Source: Streptosporangiaceae bacterium (lineage in GTDB: Bacteria; Actinomycetota; Actinomycetes; Streptosporangiales; Streptosporangiaceae). Taken from it: a DNA stretch of 5,334 nucleotides. The stretch lies in assembly GCA_030043395.1 (NCBI GenBank), contig JASHXW010000190.1, positions 1 to 5,334 on the forward strand, in the 5' to 3' direction. A program made the position numbers and the translations under genes. The notes under the pieces were generated by a model, which made no database searches, was not told where the DNA came from, and saw only the letters and a program-made list of their open reading frames with translations. Below are positions 1 through 5,334 of this stretch, one piece after another (positions within the stretch are counted from its first letter, which is position 1; the number at the start of each line of letters is the position of its first letter).

Positions 1-3000
1 TCAGGCCCCCGCCGCCCCGTCGTCAGCAGCTCCGTCGTCAGCCGCTCCGGCACCGGCCGCGCCACCGCACGCCGCGCCGGGCCAAACTGCCGCCCAGGCG
101 GCCCCGGCAACCCCTGCAGCCGCAGGTCTTGACGGCGTGGCCGCCGAGGTCCGGCTCCGCGGCGCCGCCGCCAGGACGGTCGCGAACATGGAGGCCAGCC
201 TGACCGTGCCGACCGCGACCTCGGTGCGCGCGGTGCCTGCCAAGCTGCTGATCGACAACCGCATCGTGATCAACAACCACCTCAAGCGCGGTCGCGGCGG
301 CAAGGTCTCCTTCACCCACCTGATCGGCTATGCGGTTGTGCGCGCCCTGGCCGCCACCCCCGAGCTCAACGACTCCTTCGCCGAGGTCGACGGCAAGCCA
401 TCCCTGGTACGGCCCGACCACGTGAACCTGGGCCTGGCGATCGATGTCCAGAAGCAGGACGGGTCGCGCCAGCTGCTGGTGCCGAGCATCAAGGCCGCCG
501 AGCAGATGGACTTCCGGCAGTTCTGGCTGGCGTACGAGGACATCGTCCGCCGCGCCAGGGCTGGCAAGCTGACGGTCGACGACTTCGCCGGGACCACGAT
601 CAGCCTGACCAACCCGGGAACTATCGGCACGGTGCACTCGGTGCCACGGCTGATGCCCGGCCAGGGCTGCATCATCGGCGTCGGCGCGATGGAGTATCCC
701 GCTTCCTACCAGGGTGCCTCAGCGGAGACGCTGGCCAGGATGGCCATCAGCCAGACAGTCACGCTCACCTCGACCTACGACCACCGGATCATCCAGGGCG
801 CGCAGTCAGGTGAGTTCCTGCGGATCATCAGCGAGCTGCTGCTTGGCCAAGGCGACTTCTACGACCAGGTCTTCACCTCGCTAAGGATCCCGTACGAGCC
901 GGTGCGCTGGGTCCGCGACATCCCGGCTGGCCACGAGGACGACATCAGCAAGGCCGCCAGGGTGCACGAGCTGATCCACGCGTACCGGGTGCGCGGCCAC
1001 CTGCTGGCCGACACCGATCCGTTGGGCTACACCCAGCGCAAGCACCCTGACCTGGACATACTCCAGCACGGCCTGACCTTGTGGGACCTCGAGCGCGAGT
1101 TCGCCACCGGCGGCTTCGGCGGCAAGCCTCGGATGCTGCTGCGCGACATACTCGGCGTCCTGCGCGACGCCTACTGCCGGACCATCGGCCTGGAGTACAT
1201 GCACATCCAGAACCCGGCCGAGCGCTCCTGGCTGCAGGACCGGGTGGAGCGGCCGCACCAGCCGGCCGACCACGACGAGCAGATGCAGGTGCTGTCCCAG
1301 CTGAACGTCGCCGAGGCGTTCGAGATGTTCCTGCAGACCAAGTTCGTGGGACAGCGCAGGTTCTCCCTCGAAGGCGCCGAGTCGCTGATCCCGCTGATCG
1401 GCGCGGTACTGCACGAGGCCGCCAGGGGCTCGCTGCACGAAGCCGTGATCGGCATGGCGCACCGCGGCCGGCTGAACGTGCTGGCGAACATAGTCGGCAA
1501 GTCCTACGCCCAGATCTTCAACGAGTTCGAGGGCTACCTCGACCCGTCAAGCACGCACGGCTCGGGTGACGTGAAGTACCACCTCGGCGCCGAGGGCCGC
1601 TACACCGCGGACGACGGCGCGTCCATCCCGGTCAGCCTGGTCGCCAATCCCAGTCATCTCGAGGCCGTCGACCCGGTGCTCGAGGGCGTGGTCAGGGCCA
1701 AGCAGGACGTCCTGGACATCGGCGAGCCCGGGTTCACCGTGCTGCCGCTGCTGATCCACGGCGACGCCGCGTTCGCCGGGCAGGGCGTTGTCGCCGAGAC
1801 CCTTGAGCTCTCCCAGCTGCGGGGGTACCGCACCGGCGGAACGGTGCACATCGTCGTCAACAACCAGGTCGGCTTCACCACCGATCCCCGCTCCTCACGG
1901 TCCAGCGTCTACGCCACCGACGTCGCCCGCACCATCCAGGCACCGATCTTCCACGTGAACGGCGACGATCCCGAGGCTGTCGTCCGCGTGGGCAGGCTGG
2001 CCTTCGCCTACCGTCAGGCATTCGCCAAGGACGTGGTCGTGGACCTGGTCTGCTACCGCCGTCGCGGGCACAACGAGGCCGACAACCCCTCGTTCACCCA
2101 GCCGCTGATGTACGACCTGATCGATGCGAAGCGCTCGACCCGCAAGCTGTACACCGAGTCACTGATCGGCCGCGGCGACATCACGATCGAGGAGGCCGAG
2201 CAGAGCCTGCGCGATTACCAGCAGCAACTCGAGCGCGCCTTCACCGAGACCCGCGAGGCGACGACAAGGCCGCTCGAGCCAGGCTCAGTGGTCCCCGCCC
2301 CGCCGGTGCGGCCCAGCCCGATCGAGCCCGAGCGGACGCCGACCGCGATCAGCGCCGAGACGATCAAGCGGATCATCGATACCCAGCTGAACCTGCCAGA
2401 AGGCTTCACGCCGCACCCGCGGCTCGCGCCGCAACTCTCCCGCCGGGCCGTCATGGTCGAGCAGGACGACATCGACTGGGCCACCGGGGAGCTGCTCGCG
2501 TTCGGCGCGACCCTGATCGACGGGCACACCGTCCGGCTGATCGGCCAGGACAGCCGCCGCGGCACGTTCGGCCAGCGGCACGCGACCCTGGTGGACCGGC
2601 ACACTGGCGATGAGTACACGCCGCTGAAGCAGCTCAACAGCGCTCGCGCCAAGTTCCACGTGTACGACTCGCTGCTGTCTGAGTTCGCGGCTGTCGGCTT
2701 CGAGTACGGCTACTCCGTCGCCAGGCCCGATGCGCTGGTCTGCTGGGAGGCGCAGTTCGGCGACTTCGTCAACGGCGCGCAGACGATACTCGACGAGTTC
2801 GTGTCCTCCGGCGAGCAGAAGTGGGGTCAGCGCTCCGGCGTCGTCCTGCTGCTGCCGCACGGCTACGAGGGCCAGGGGCCCGACCATTCCTCGGCCCGGG
2901 TCGAGCGCTTCATGTCGCTGTGCGCGCAGGACAACATGACGGTCGCGATTCCGAGCACGCCCGCGAGCTATTTCCACCTGCTGCGCTGGCATGTGCTCTC

Positions 3001-3514
3001 AGATCGCGTCAAGCCGCTGATCGTGTTCACGCCGAAGTCCATGCTCCGGCTGAAGGCGGCGGCGTCTGCCGTGAGCGACTTCACCAGCGGCTCGTTCCGC
3101 CCCGTCATCGGCGACCCGGCGGTGGCCAAGGGCGGACGGCAGGACGGCATCGATCCGACGCGGGTACGCCGCGTGCTGCTGTGCGCCGGCAAGGTCTACT
3201 ACGACCTCGCGGACAAGCGGCTCGCCGACAAGCGCGAGGACGTGGCGATCATCCGGGTGGAGCGGCTCTACCCGCTGCCCGGTGCCGAGATTGCCGCCGA
3301 GATCGCCGCGTTCCCGAACGCGACCGAGGTCATCTGGGTGCAGGAGGAGCCGGTCAACATGGGCGCCTGGCCGTACCTGGCGGTGCACCTTCCTGCCCAG
3401 CTCGCCAGGGCCGTGGGAATAGCGGGGCTACCGGAGAGTTCGGCCCCGGCGTCGGGATCGGCGAAGGCGCACGCGGCCGAGCACGCGGCCCTGGTCGCGT
3501 CGGCGATCGGCTAG
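1..3514 (+). CDS. kgd: Multifunctional 2-oxoglutarate decarboxylase / dehydrogenase E1 with fused E2-type acyltransferase domain (5' partial)
   Basis: Thiamine-diphosphate enzyme that decarboxylates 2-oxoglutarate at the TCA-cycle 2-oxoglutarate node. The first complete codon is at 2, and the frame is open to the window edge, so the N-terminus lies upstream; the GTG at 137 is internal. 1170 residues are visible; from memory the mycobacterial protein has about 1230. Order: Ala/Pro linker (2-136); acyltransferase domain (about 155-870) with the TYDHRIIQG active-site motif, His at 782-784; E1 domain from about 950, with GMAHRGRLN (1451-1477), [10 protein letters not shown] (from 1757), the GDDPEA cofactor/metal motif (1961-1978) and [11 protein letters not shown] (from 2057); transketolase-type pyrimidine domain (about 2474-3070) with GQDSRRGTF and [12 protein letters not shown]-terminal domain to the TAG stop. 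No lipoyl domain is visible; in this family the enzyme is known to work with the pyruvate dehydrogenase E2 and to be inhibited by the FHA protein GarA/OdhI. The loop before HGDAAF (about 1700-1745) looks several residues shorter than in mycobacteria. No frameshift seen. Confidence 0.97.
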   Translation, partial: QAPAAPSSAAPSSAAPAPAAPPHAAPGQTAAQAAPATPAAAGLDGVAAEVRLRGAAARTVANMEASLTVPTATSVRAVPAKLLIDNRIVINNHLKRGRGGKVSFTHLIGYAVVRALAATPELNDSFAEVDGKPSLVRPDHVNLGLAIDVQKQDGSRQLLVPSIKAAEQMDFRQFWLAYEDIVRRARAGKLTVDDFAGTTISLTNPGTIGTVHSVPRLMPGQGCIIGVGAMEYPASYQGASAETLARMAISQTVTLTSTYDHRIIQGAQSGEFLRIISELLLGQGDFYDQVFTSLRIPYEPVRWVRDIPAGHEDDISKAARVHELIHAYRVRGHLLADTDPLGYTQRKHPDLDILQHGLTLWDLEREFATGGFGGKPRMLLRDILGVLRDAYCRTIGLEYMHIQNPAERSWLQDRVERPHQPADHDEQMQVLSQLNVAEAFEMFLQTKFVGQRRFSLEGAESLIPLIGAVLHEAARGSLHEAVIGMAHRGRLNVLANIVGKSYAQIFNEFEGYLDPSSTHGSGDVKYHLGAEGRYTADDGASIPVSLVANPSHLEAVDPVLEGVVRAKQDVLDIGEPGFTVLPLLIHGDAAFAGQGVVAETLELSQLRGYRTGGTVHIVVNNQVGFTTDPRSSRSSVYATDVARTIQAPIFHVNGDDPEAVVRVGRLAFAYRQAFAKDVVVDLVCYRRRGHNEADNPSFTQPLMYDLIDAKRSTRKLYTESLIGRGDITIEEAEQSLRDYQQQLERAFTETREATTRPLEPGSVVPAPPVRPSPIEPERTPTAISAETIKRIIDTQLNLPEGFTPHPRLAPQLSRRAVMVEQDDIDWATGELLAFGATLIDGHTVRLIGQDSRRGTFGQRHATLVDRHTGDEYTPLKQLNSARAKFHVYDSLLSEFAAVGFEYGYSVARPDALVCWEAQFGDFVNGAQTILDEFVSSGEQKWGQRSGVVLLLPHGYEGQGPDHSSARVERFMSLCAQDNMTVAIPSTPASYFHLLRWHVLSDRVKPLIVFTPKSMLRLKAAASAVSDFTSGSFRPVIGDPAVAKGGRQDGIDPTRVRRVLLCAGKVYYDLADKRLADKREDVAIIRVERLYPLPGAEIAAEIAAFPNATEVIWVQEEPVNMGAWPYLAVHLPAQLARAVGIAGLPESSAPASGSAKAHAAEHAALVASAIG

Positions 3515-3550
3515 CCGGCGCCGGGCCGGGCGAAGACCAGCGCCATCGCC

Positions 3551-3721
3551 ATGTACTTCACCGATCGCGGAATCGAGGAGCTCGCGGAACGGCGCGGCGA
3601 GGAGGAGGTCACTCTCGGCTGGCTGGCCGAGAAGCTGACGGAGTTCGTCGACGTCCACCCTGAGCACGAAGCCGCCGTCGACAGGCTCGCCACCTGGCTC
3701 GCTCGTGACGACGAGGAGTAA
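3551..3721 (+). CDS. Small acidic protein, DUF6104-like, downstream of kgd
   Basis: A 56-residue protein starting MYFTDRGIEEL and ending in the acidic run DDEE before TAA. It has no signal peptide, membrane segment or cysteine, so it is probably cytosolic. The N-terminal MYFTDRGIEEL, a central EEEVTLGWLAEKL helix and the late RLATWLAR motif match my recollection of the actinobacterial DUF6104 family, whose function is unknown. It begins 36 bp after the kgd stop, in the same frame, with no terminator between them, so co-transcription is likely. No good Shine-Dalgarno sequence precedes the ATG (only GCGAAGA about 15 bases upstream), and no in-frame alternative start lies between the kgd stop and this ATG, so translation may depend on kgd translation. 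The conserved-looking sequence and clean start and stop favour a real gene over a chance ORF. Function is not inferred beyond a possible link to 2-oxoglutarate metabolism. Confidence 0.82.
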   Translation: MYFTDRGIEELAERRGEEEVTLGWLAEKLTEFVDVHPEHEAAVDRLATWLARDDEE

Positions 3722-3838
3722 CGCAGCTCCCCTCTCCTGATCGCCCCCCGCGGGCCAGCGAGTGCTCCGCGCTCACCGCCGATCCGCCGAGGTGGCCAGC
3801 GCGGGCCTCCCGGCTGAGCCTTCCGGCCGCGCTTCGCT

Positions 3839-3868
3839 TTGCGCGACGCGATATATCGCATGTAGGAT
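3839..3868 (+). promoter_or_regulatory. Probable promoter of the PadR gene
   Basis: TTGCGC (3839-3844) and TAGGAT (3863-3868) are separated by 18 bp and resemble actinobacterial sigma-70-type -35 and -10 boxes. The start of transcription would be near 3875, leaving a leader of about 77 bases before the GTG start at 3952. The -35 match is weak (three of six to consensus); the AT-rich patch around it stands out in an otherwise very GC-rich gap. The remainder of the gap, 3722-3838, shows no gene and no convincing terminator. Confidence 0.45.
3848..3859. promoter_or_regulatory. Palindromic operator candidate (GCGATATATCGC)
   Basis: A perfect 12-bp palindrome, GCGATATATCGC, in the spacer between the likely -35 and -10 boxes of the PadR gene. 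A dimeric repressor bound here would block RNA polymerase. PadR-family proteins are dimers that often repress their own genes from AT-rich palindromes, so self-repression is the simplest reading. The palindrome is seen directly; the binding protein is inferred. Confidence 0.55.
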
Positions 3869-3934
3869 GAGGACGATGTAGCCATACCTGTGATGTCATG
3901 CCCATAGCGTGTGCACATACCAAGGGCGCTGACC

Positions 3935-3946
3935 GGAGAGGGGGAA
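3935..3946 (+). promoter_or_regulatory. Ribosome binding site that fixes the PadR start
   Basis: The purine run GGAGAGGGGGAA lies 5 bases before the GTG at 3952, with GAGGGG spaced 8 bases from it. It supports GTG 3952 over the in-frame ATG at 3898, which has no Shine-Dalgarno sequence and would add 18 residues that do not look like PadR sequence. Confidence 0.8.
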
Positions 3947-3951
3947 CTGCC

Positions 3952-5136
3952 GTGAGCCCAGTATTCCGGCATGGCGGGCTTCGCTTGTACTTGCTCAAGC
4001 TGCTCGACGAGGCACCCCGTCATGGCTACGACGTGATCAGGCTGCTGCAGGACAGGTTCCTCGGCGTCTACTCCCCGTCGCCCGGCACCATCTACCCGCG
4101 GCTGGCCAGGCTCGAAGAAGAGGGCCTCGTCACGCACGATGTCATCGACGGCAAGAAGGTCTACCGGATCACCGACGCAGGCCGCGAGGAGCTCAATCGC
4201 CGGCTTGACGACCTGGCCGATCTCGAGGAAGAACTATCCGCATCCGTCCGTGACATCGCCAGGGAGATCACCCGCGATGTCAGGGAGACAGTCAGGAGCA
4301 TGCGGGACGAGCTGACCTGGGCTGTTCGTGAGGCAGGCCGCACGGCTCAGGGCCAAGCCGGAGCCGGCACTGGCGCCGATACGGGGGCCGGCGCCAGCGC
4401 CGGCTCAGAGGCGGGAGCGAGTTCACAGACTCAAGCCAGCTCGGCAACGGATGCGGGATCCGCGACGGGAGCCGGTTCAGCGACTGCGCCCGGATCCGCC
4501 ACCGACGCAGGTTCGGCGGCAGGGACCAGTTCAGCGACCGAGTCCGGTTCCGCGCAGGACGGTGCATCGCAAGCCGAGGCCGGCGCATCGGGCGCTAGGG
4601 AGGAATCGGAGGCGGGCAGCGGCGCCTCGTCTGGCCAGCAGGCCGGCCAGCGCCAGCGGCCACCCGGCGACTGGCGGGAGTGGGTCGACTGGGCCGAACG
4701 GCACGACTGGCGCGACTGGGCCGAATGGGCTCGGCAGCGCAGTTGGTCCGACTGGTCTGGCAGGCAGGAGCCGAAGCAAGGAGCCAGGTCCCGGCAAGAC
4801 TGGCGGGAACGCTCTGGTGCCGACCGCGAGGAAAAGCAGGCCGGCCCGCGCGACTGGCGCCAGCCCGAGTGGGACCTTGCTTCCGATCTGGAGCGGCTCG
4901 CCTCGGCCTTCGCCAGGGAGCTACGCGGCGTGGCCTGGCAGGCAGGGACGCTGAGCGAGGACGCCGTCGGCAATCTCGGCAAGATCCTGACCGACACGCT
5001 GAACCGGATCAGGACTGAAGTGTTCCGGCCTGCCGGTTCCCCCGACTCGGAAGCAGAGTCAGGGTCAAAGTCAAAGTCAAAAGAAGAACCTACGTCCGGG
5101 ACGGCTGAGGGATCGGCTAACGAGCCGACTTCATGA
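3952..5136 (+). CDS. PadR-family transcriptional regulator with long repeat-rich C-terminal tail
   Basis: A 394-residue protein from GTG 3952 to TGA. Residues 5-85 form a PadR winged helix-turn-helix: FRHGGLRLYLLKLL, then HGYDVIRLL, the recognition region SPGTIYPRLARLEEEGLV (about 43-60), and the wing GKKVYRITDAGREEL (67-81). Residues 86-128 are charged and probably a coiled helix for dimerisation. Many PadR proteins are only 100-200 residues, so the rest is a large extension: an Ala/Gly/Ser/Thr-rich low-complexity stretch (about 134-230) with GSATxx repeats, a Trp-rich stretch (241-268) with further Trp at 284, 302 and 307, a more ordinary amphipathic helical segment (about 307-350, EWDLASDLERL to LNRIRTEVF), and a polar tail with SKSKSK. 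It probably represses genes, including its own, through the palindrome at 3848-3859. Ligand and target genes are unknown. The winged helix and tail are in one uninterrupted frame. Related streptomycete PadR proteins with long charged tails exist, from memory. Confidence 0.92.
   Translation: MSPVFRHGGLRLYLLKLLDEAPRHGYDVIRLLQDRFLGVYSPSPGTIYPRLARLEEEGLVTHDVIDGKKVYRITDAGREELNRRLDDLADLEEELSASVRDIAREITRDVRETVRSMRDELTWAVREAGRTAQGQAGAGTGADTGAGASAGSEAGASSQTQASSATDAGSATGAGSATAPGSATDAGSAAGTSSATESGSAQDGASQAEAGASGAREESEAGSGASSGQQAGQRQRPPGDWREWVDWAERHDWRDWAEWARQRSWSDWSGRQEPKQGARSRQDWRERSGADREEKQAGPRDWRQPEWDLASDLERLASAFARELRGVAWQAGTLSEDAVGNLGKILTDTLNRIRTEVFRPAGSPDSEAESGSKSKSKEEPTSGTAEGSANEPTS
4438..4563 (+). 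repeat. Seven 18-bp in-frame repeats encoding GSATxx hexapeptides
   Basis: Seven consecutive 18-base units inside the PadR gene encode SSATDA, GSATGA, GSATAP, GSATDA, GSAAGT, SSATES and GSAQDG. The amino-acid pattern is better kept than the DNA: Gly and Ser codons vary between units (GGA/GGT, TCA/TCC/TCG). This suggests an old repeat expansion under protein-level constraint, making a flexible linker between the DNA-binding domain and the Trp-rich region. Confidence 0.85.
4669..4776 (+). repeat. Trp-rich 12-residue repeat (36-bp period), about 2.7 copies
   Basis: Three consecutive 36-base blocks encode DWREWVDWAERH, DWRDWAEWARQR and the decayed SWSDWSGRQEPK. Trp falls at PadR residues 241, 244, 247, 253, 256, 259, 265 and 268, so the first two units have the pattern WxxWxxW followed by five residues. 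If helical, the aromatic residues would spread over a broad face, alternating with Asp/Glu/Arg. Role unknown; a self-association, partner-binding or membrane-surface segment is possible. Confidence 0.85.
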
Positions 5137-5179
5137 TCACGGGGACTTCTACGAAGTCAGCCGTGATCATGAAGTCGGC
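5124..5179. terminator. Nested inverted repeat at the shared 3' ends of convergent genes, probable bidirectional terminator
   Basis: A 19-bp perfect inverted repeat (arms 5124-5142 and 5161-5179) flanks an 18-base loop that itself holds a perfect 6-bp hairpin, GACTTC-TAC-GAAGTC (5144-5158). Stacked together they give 25 base pairs interrupted by one base on one side and two on the other. The arms include the stop codons of the PadR gene (plus) and the dehydrogenase (minus). No T-run follows directly in either direction (the nearest TTTT is 5195-5198), so it would be a terminator without a U-tract, a type known in actinobacteria, or a transcript-end stabiliser. Confidence 0.75.
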
Positions 5180-5334
5180 AGGGTGAAGACTGCTTTTCCG
5201 AACAGCTCGCCGTTGATCATCGCCTCGATGGCCTCCCGGGCACTGGTCAGCGGAAGCGTCCGGTCGATCAGCGGGCGCAGGCCAGTTTGGTCGCAGAACC
5301 GCACCAGTCGTGCGAGCTGATCCCTGGTACCCAT
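5167..5334 (-). CDS. Medium-chain dehydrogenase/quinone oxidoreductase, C-terminal end (partial)
   Basis: The last 55 codons of a minus-strand gene that continues past the right edge; the ATG at 5332-5334 is probably an internal Met. The visible protein starts MGTRDQLARLVRFCDQTGL, continues with LRPLIDRTLPLTSAREAIEAM and ends ELFGKAVFTLPTS. This is the typical C-terminus of zinc-type or quinone-reductase-like medium-chain dehydrogenases: the 'LRP-ID--LPL--A--A---M' helix region, then a 'FGK-V' final strand. These enzymes are cytosolic NAD(P)H-dependent oxidoreductases; the catalytic zinc and Rossmann parts lie outside the window, so substrate and subclass cannot be stated. The gene converges on the PadR gene, with 30 bp between the two stop codons, and its stop is in the right arm of the hairpin. 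Confidence 0.85.
   Translation of the reverse strand: MGTRDQLARLVRFCDQTGLRPLIDRTLPLTSAREAIEAMINGELFGKAVFTLPTS

Noticed and set aside
137..139. GTG as the start of the large kgd gene
   Set aside because: The frame stays open to position 2 and the upstream codons encode the Ala/Pro-rich linker typical of this family, so the true start lies outside the window.
2821..3663. 280-codon plus-strand open frame overlapping the end of kgd
   Set aside because: Arg/Ala/Gly-rich shadow of kgd in another frame, with no recognisable domain; it runs through the kgd stop and the small gene.
3828..3845. CGCGC/GCGCG hairpin as a terminator for the kgd unit
   Set aside because: Only 5 bp with an 8-base loop, no T-run, and it overlaps the likely -35 box of the PadR promoter; likely chance in GC-rich DNA.
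3860..3881. ATGTAG direct repeat (3860-3865 and 3876-3881) as a regulator site
   Set aside because: Two short copies without symmetry; the first overlaps the likely -10 box, so chance is a sufficient explanation.
3898..3900. ATG as the start of the PadR gene
   Set aside because: No Shine-Dalgarno sequence precedes it, and the 18 extra residues do not resemble a PadR N-terminus; GTG 3952 has a strong ribosome binding site.
3910..3917. TGTGCACA palindrome in the PadR leader as a second operator
   Set aside because: Only 8 bp, with no matching flanks and no second copy nearby; too weak to call.
3511..4137. 208-codon minus-strand open frame across the intergenic gap
   Set aside because: It is antisense to the small DUF6104-like gene and the PadR DNA-binding domain; low-complexity composition and no recognisable motif.
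4431..4997. 188-codon minus-strand open frame in the PadR tail
   Set aside because: Its repeats are simply the reverse reading of the PadR GSATxx and Trp repeats; no start signal or independent family likeness.

Overview
The window is high-GC DNA with strong G/C third-position bias. It looks like a chromosomal piece from an actinomycete, probably of the Streptomyces/Streptosporangiales kind. The main reason is the large gene filling the first two thirds: it encodes the single-chain 2-oxoglutarate decarboxylase/dehydrogenase (Kgd/OdhA), in which an E2-type acyltransferase domain is fused in front of the thiamine-diphosphate E1 domain. That fusion is characteristic of Actinobacteria. The genus assignment is inference.

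Layout from left to right. (1) Positions 1-3514, plus strand: kgd, cut at its 5' end by the window edge. It begins inside the Ala/Pro-rich linker and is otherwise intact. (2) Positions 3551-3721, plus strand: a 56-codon gene for a small acidic protein that resembles the DUF6104 family. It lies 36 bp behind kgd and is probably co-transcribed. (3) Positions 3722-3951: a 230-bp gap with a probable promoter whose spacer holds a perfect 12-bp palindrome, and a purine-rich ribosome binding site. (4) Positions 3952-5136, plus strand: a PadR-family regulator with an ordinary N-terminal winged helix, then a long unusual tail containing Gly-Ser-Ala-Thr hexapeptide repeats and a tryptophan-rich 12-residue repeat. 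(5) Positions 5124-5179: a 19-bp perfect inverted repeat with a second hairpin in its loop, forming the shared end of two convergent genes. (6) Positions 5167-5334, minus strand: the last 55 codons of a medium-chain dehydrogenase/quinone oxidoreductase, cut by the right window edge.

How they work together: kgd and its small follower form a central-metabolism unit (TCA cycle, 2-oxoglutarate node). The PadR gene looks like a separate, probably self-repressing unit, because the palindrome sits between its likely -35 and -10 boxes. The dehydrogenase is a convergent neighbour with no evident functional link. No mobile element, CRISPR array, tRNA or rRNA was seen. Nothing here amounts to a clear new multi-gene system. 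The most unusual items are the nested hairpin, whose arms encode the same final residues and stop codon of both convergent genes, and the repeat-built tail of the PadR protein.
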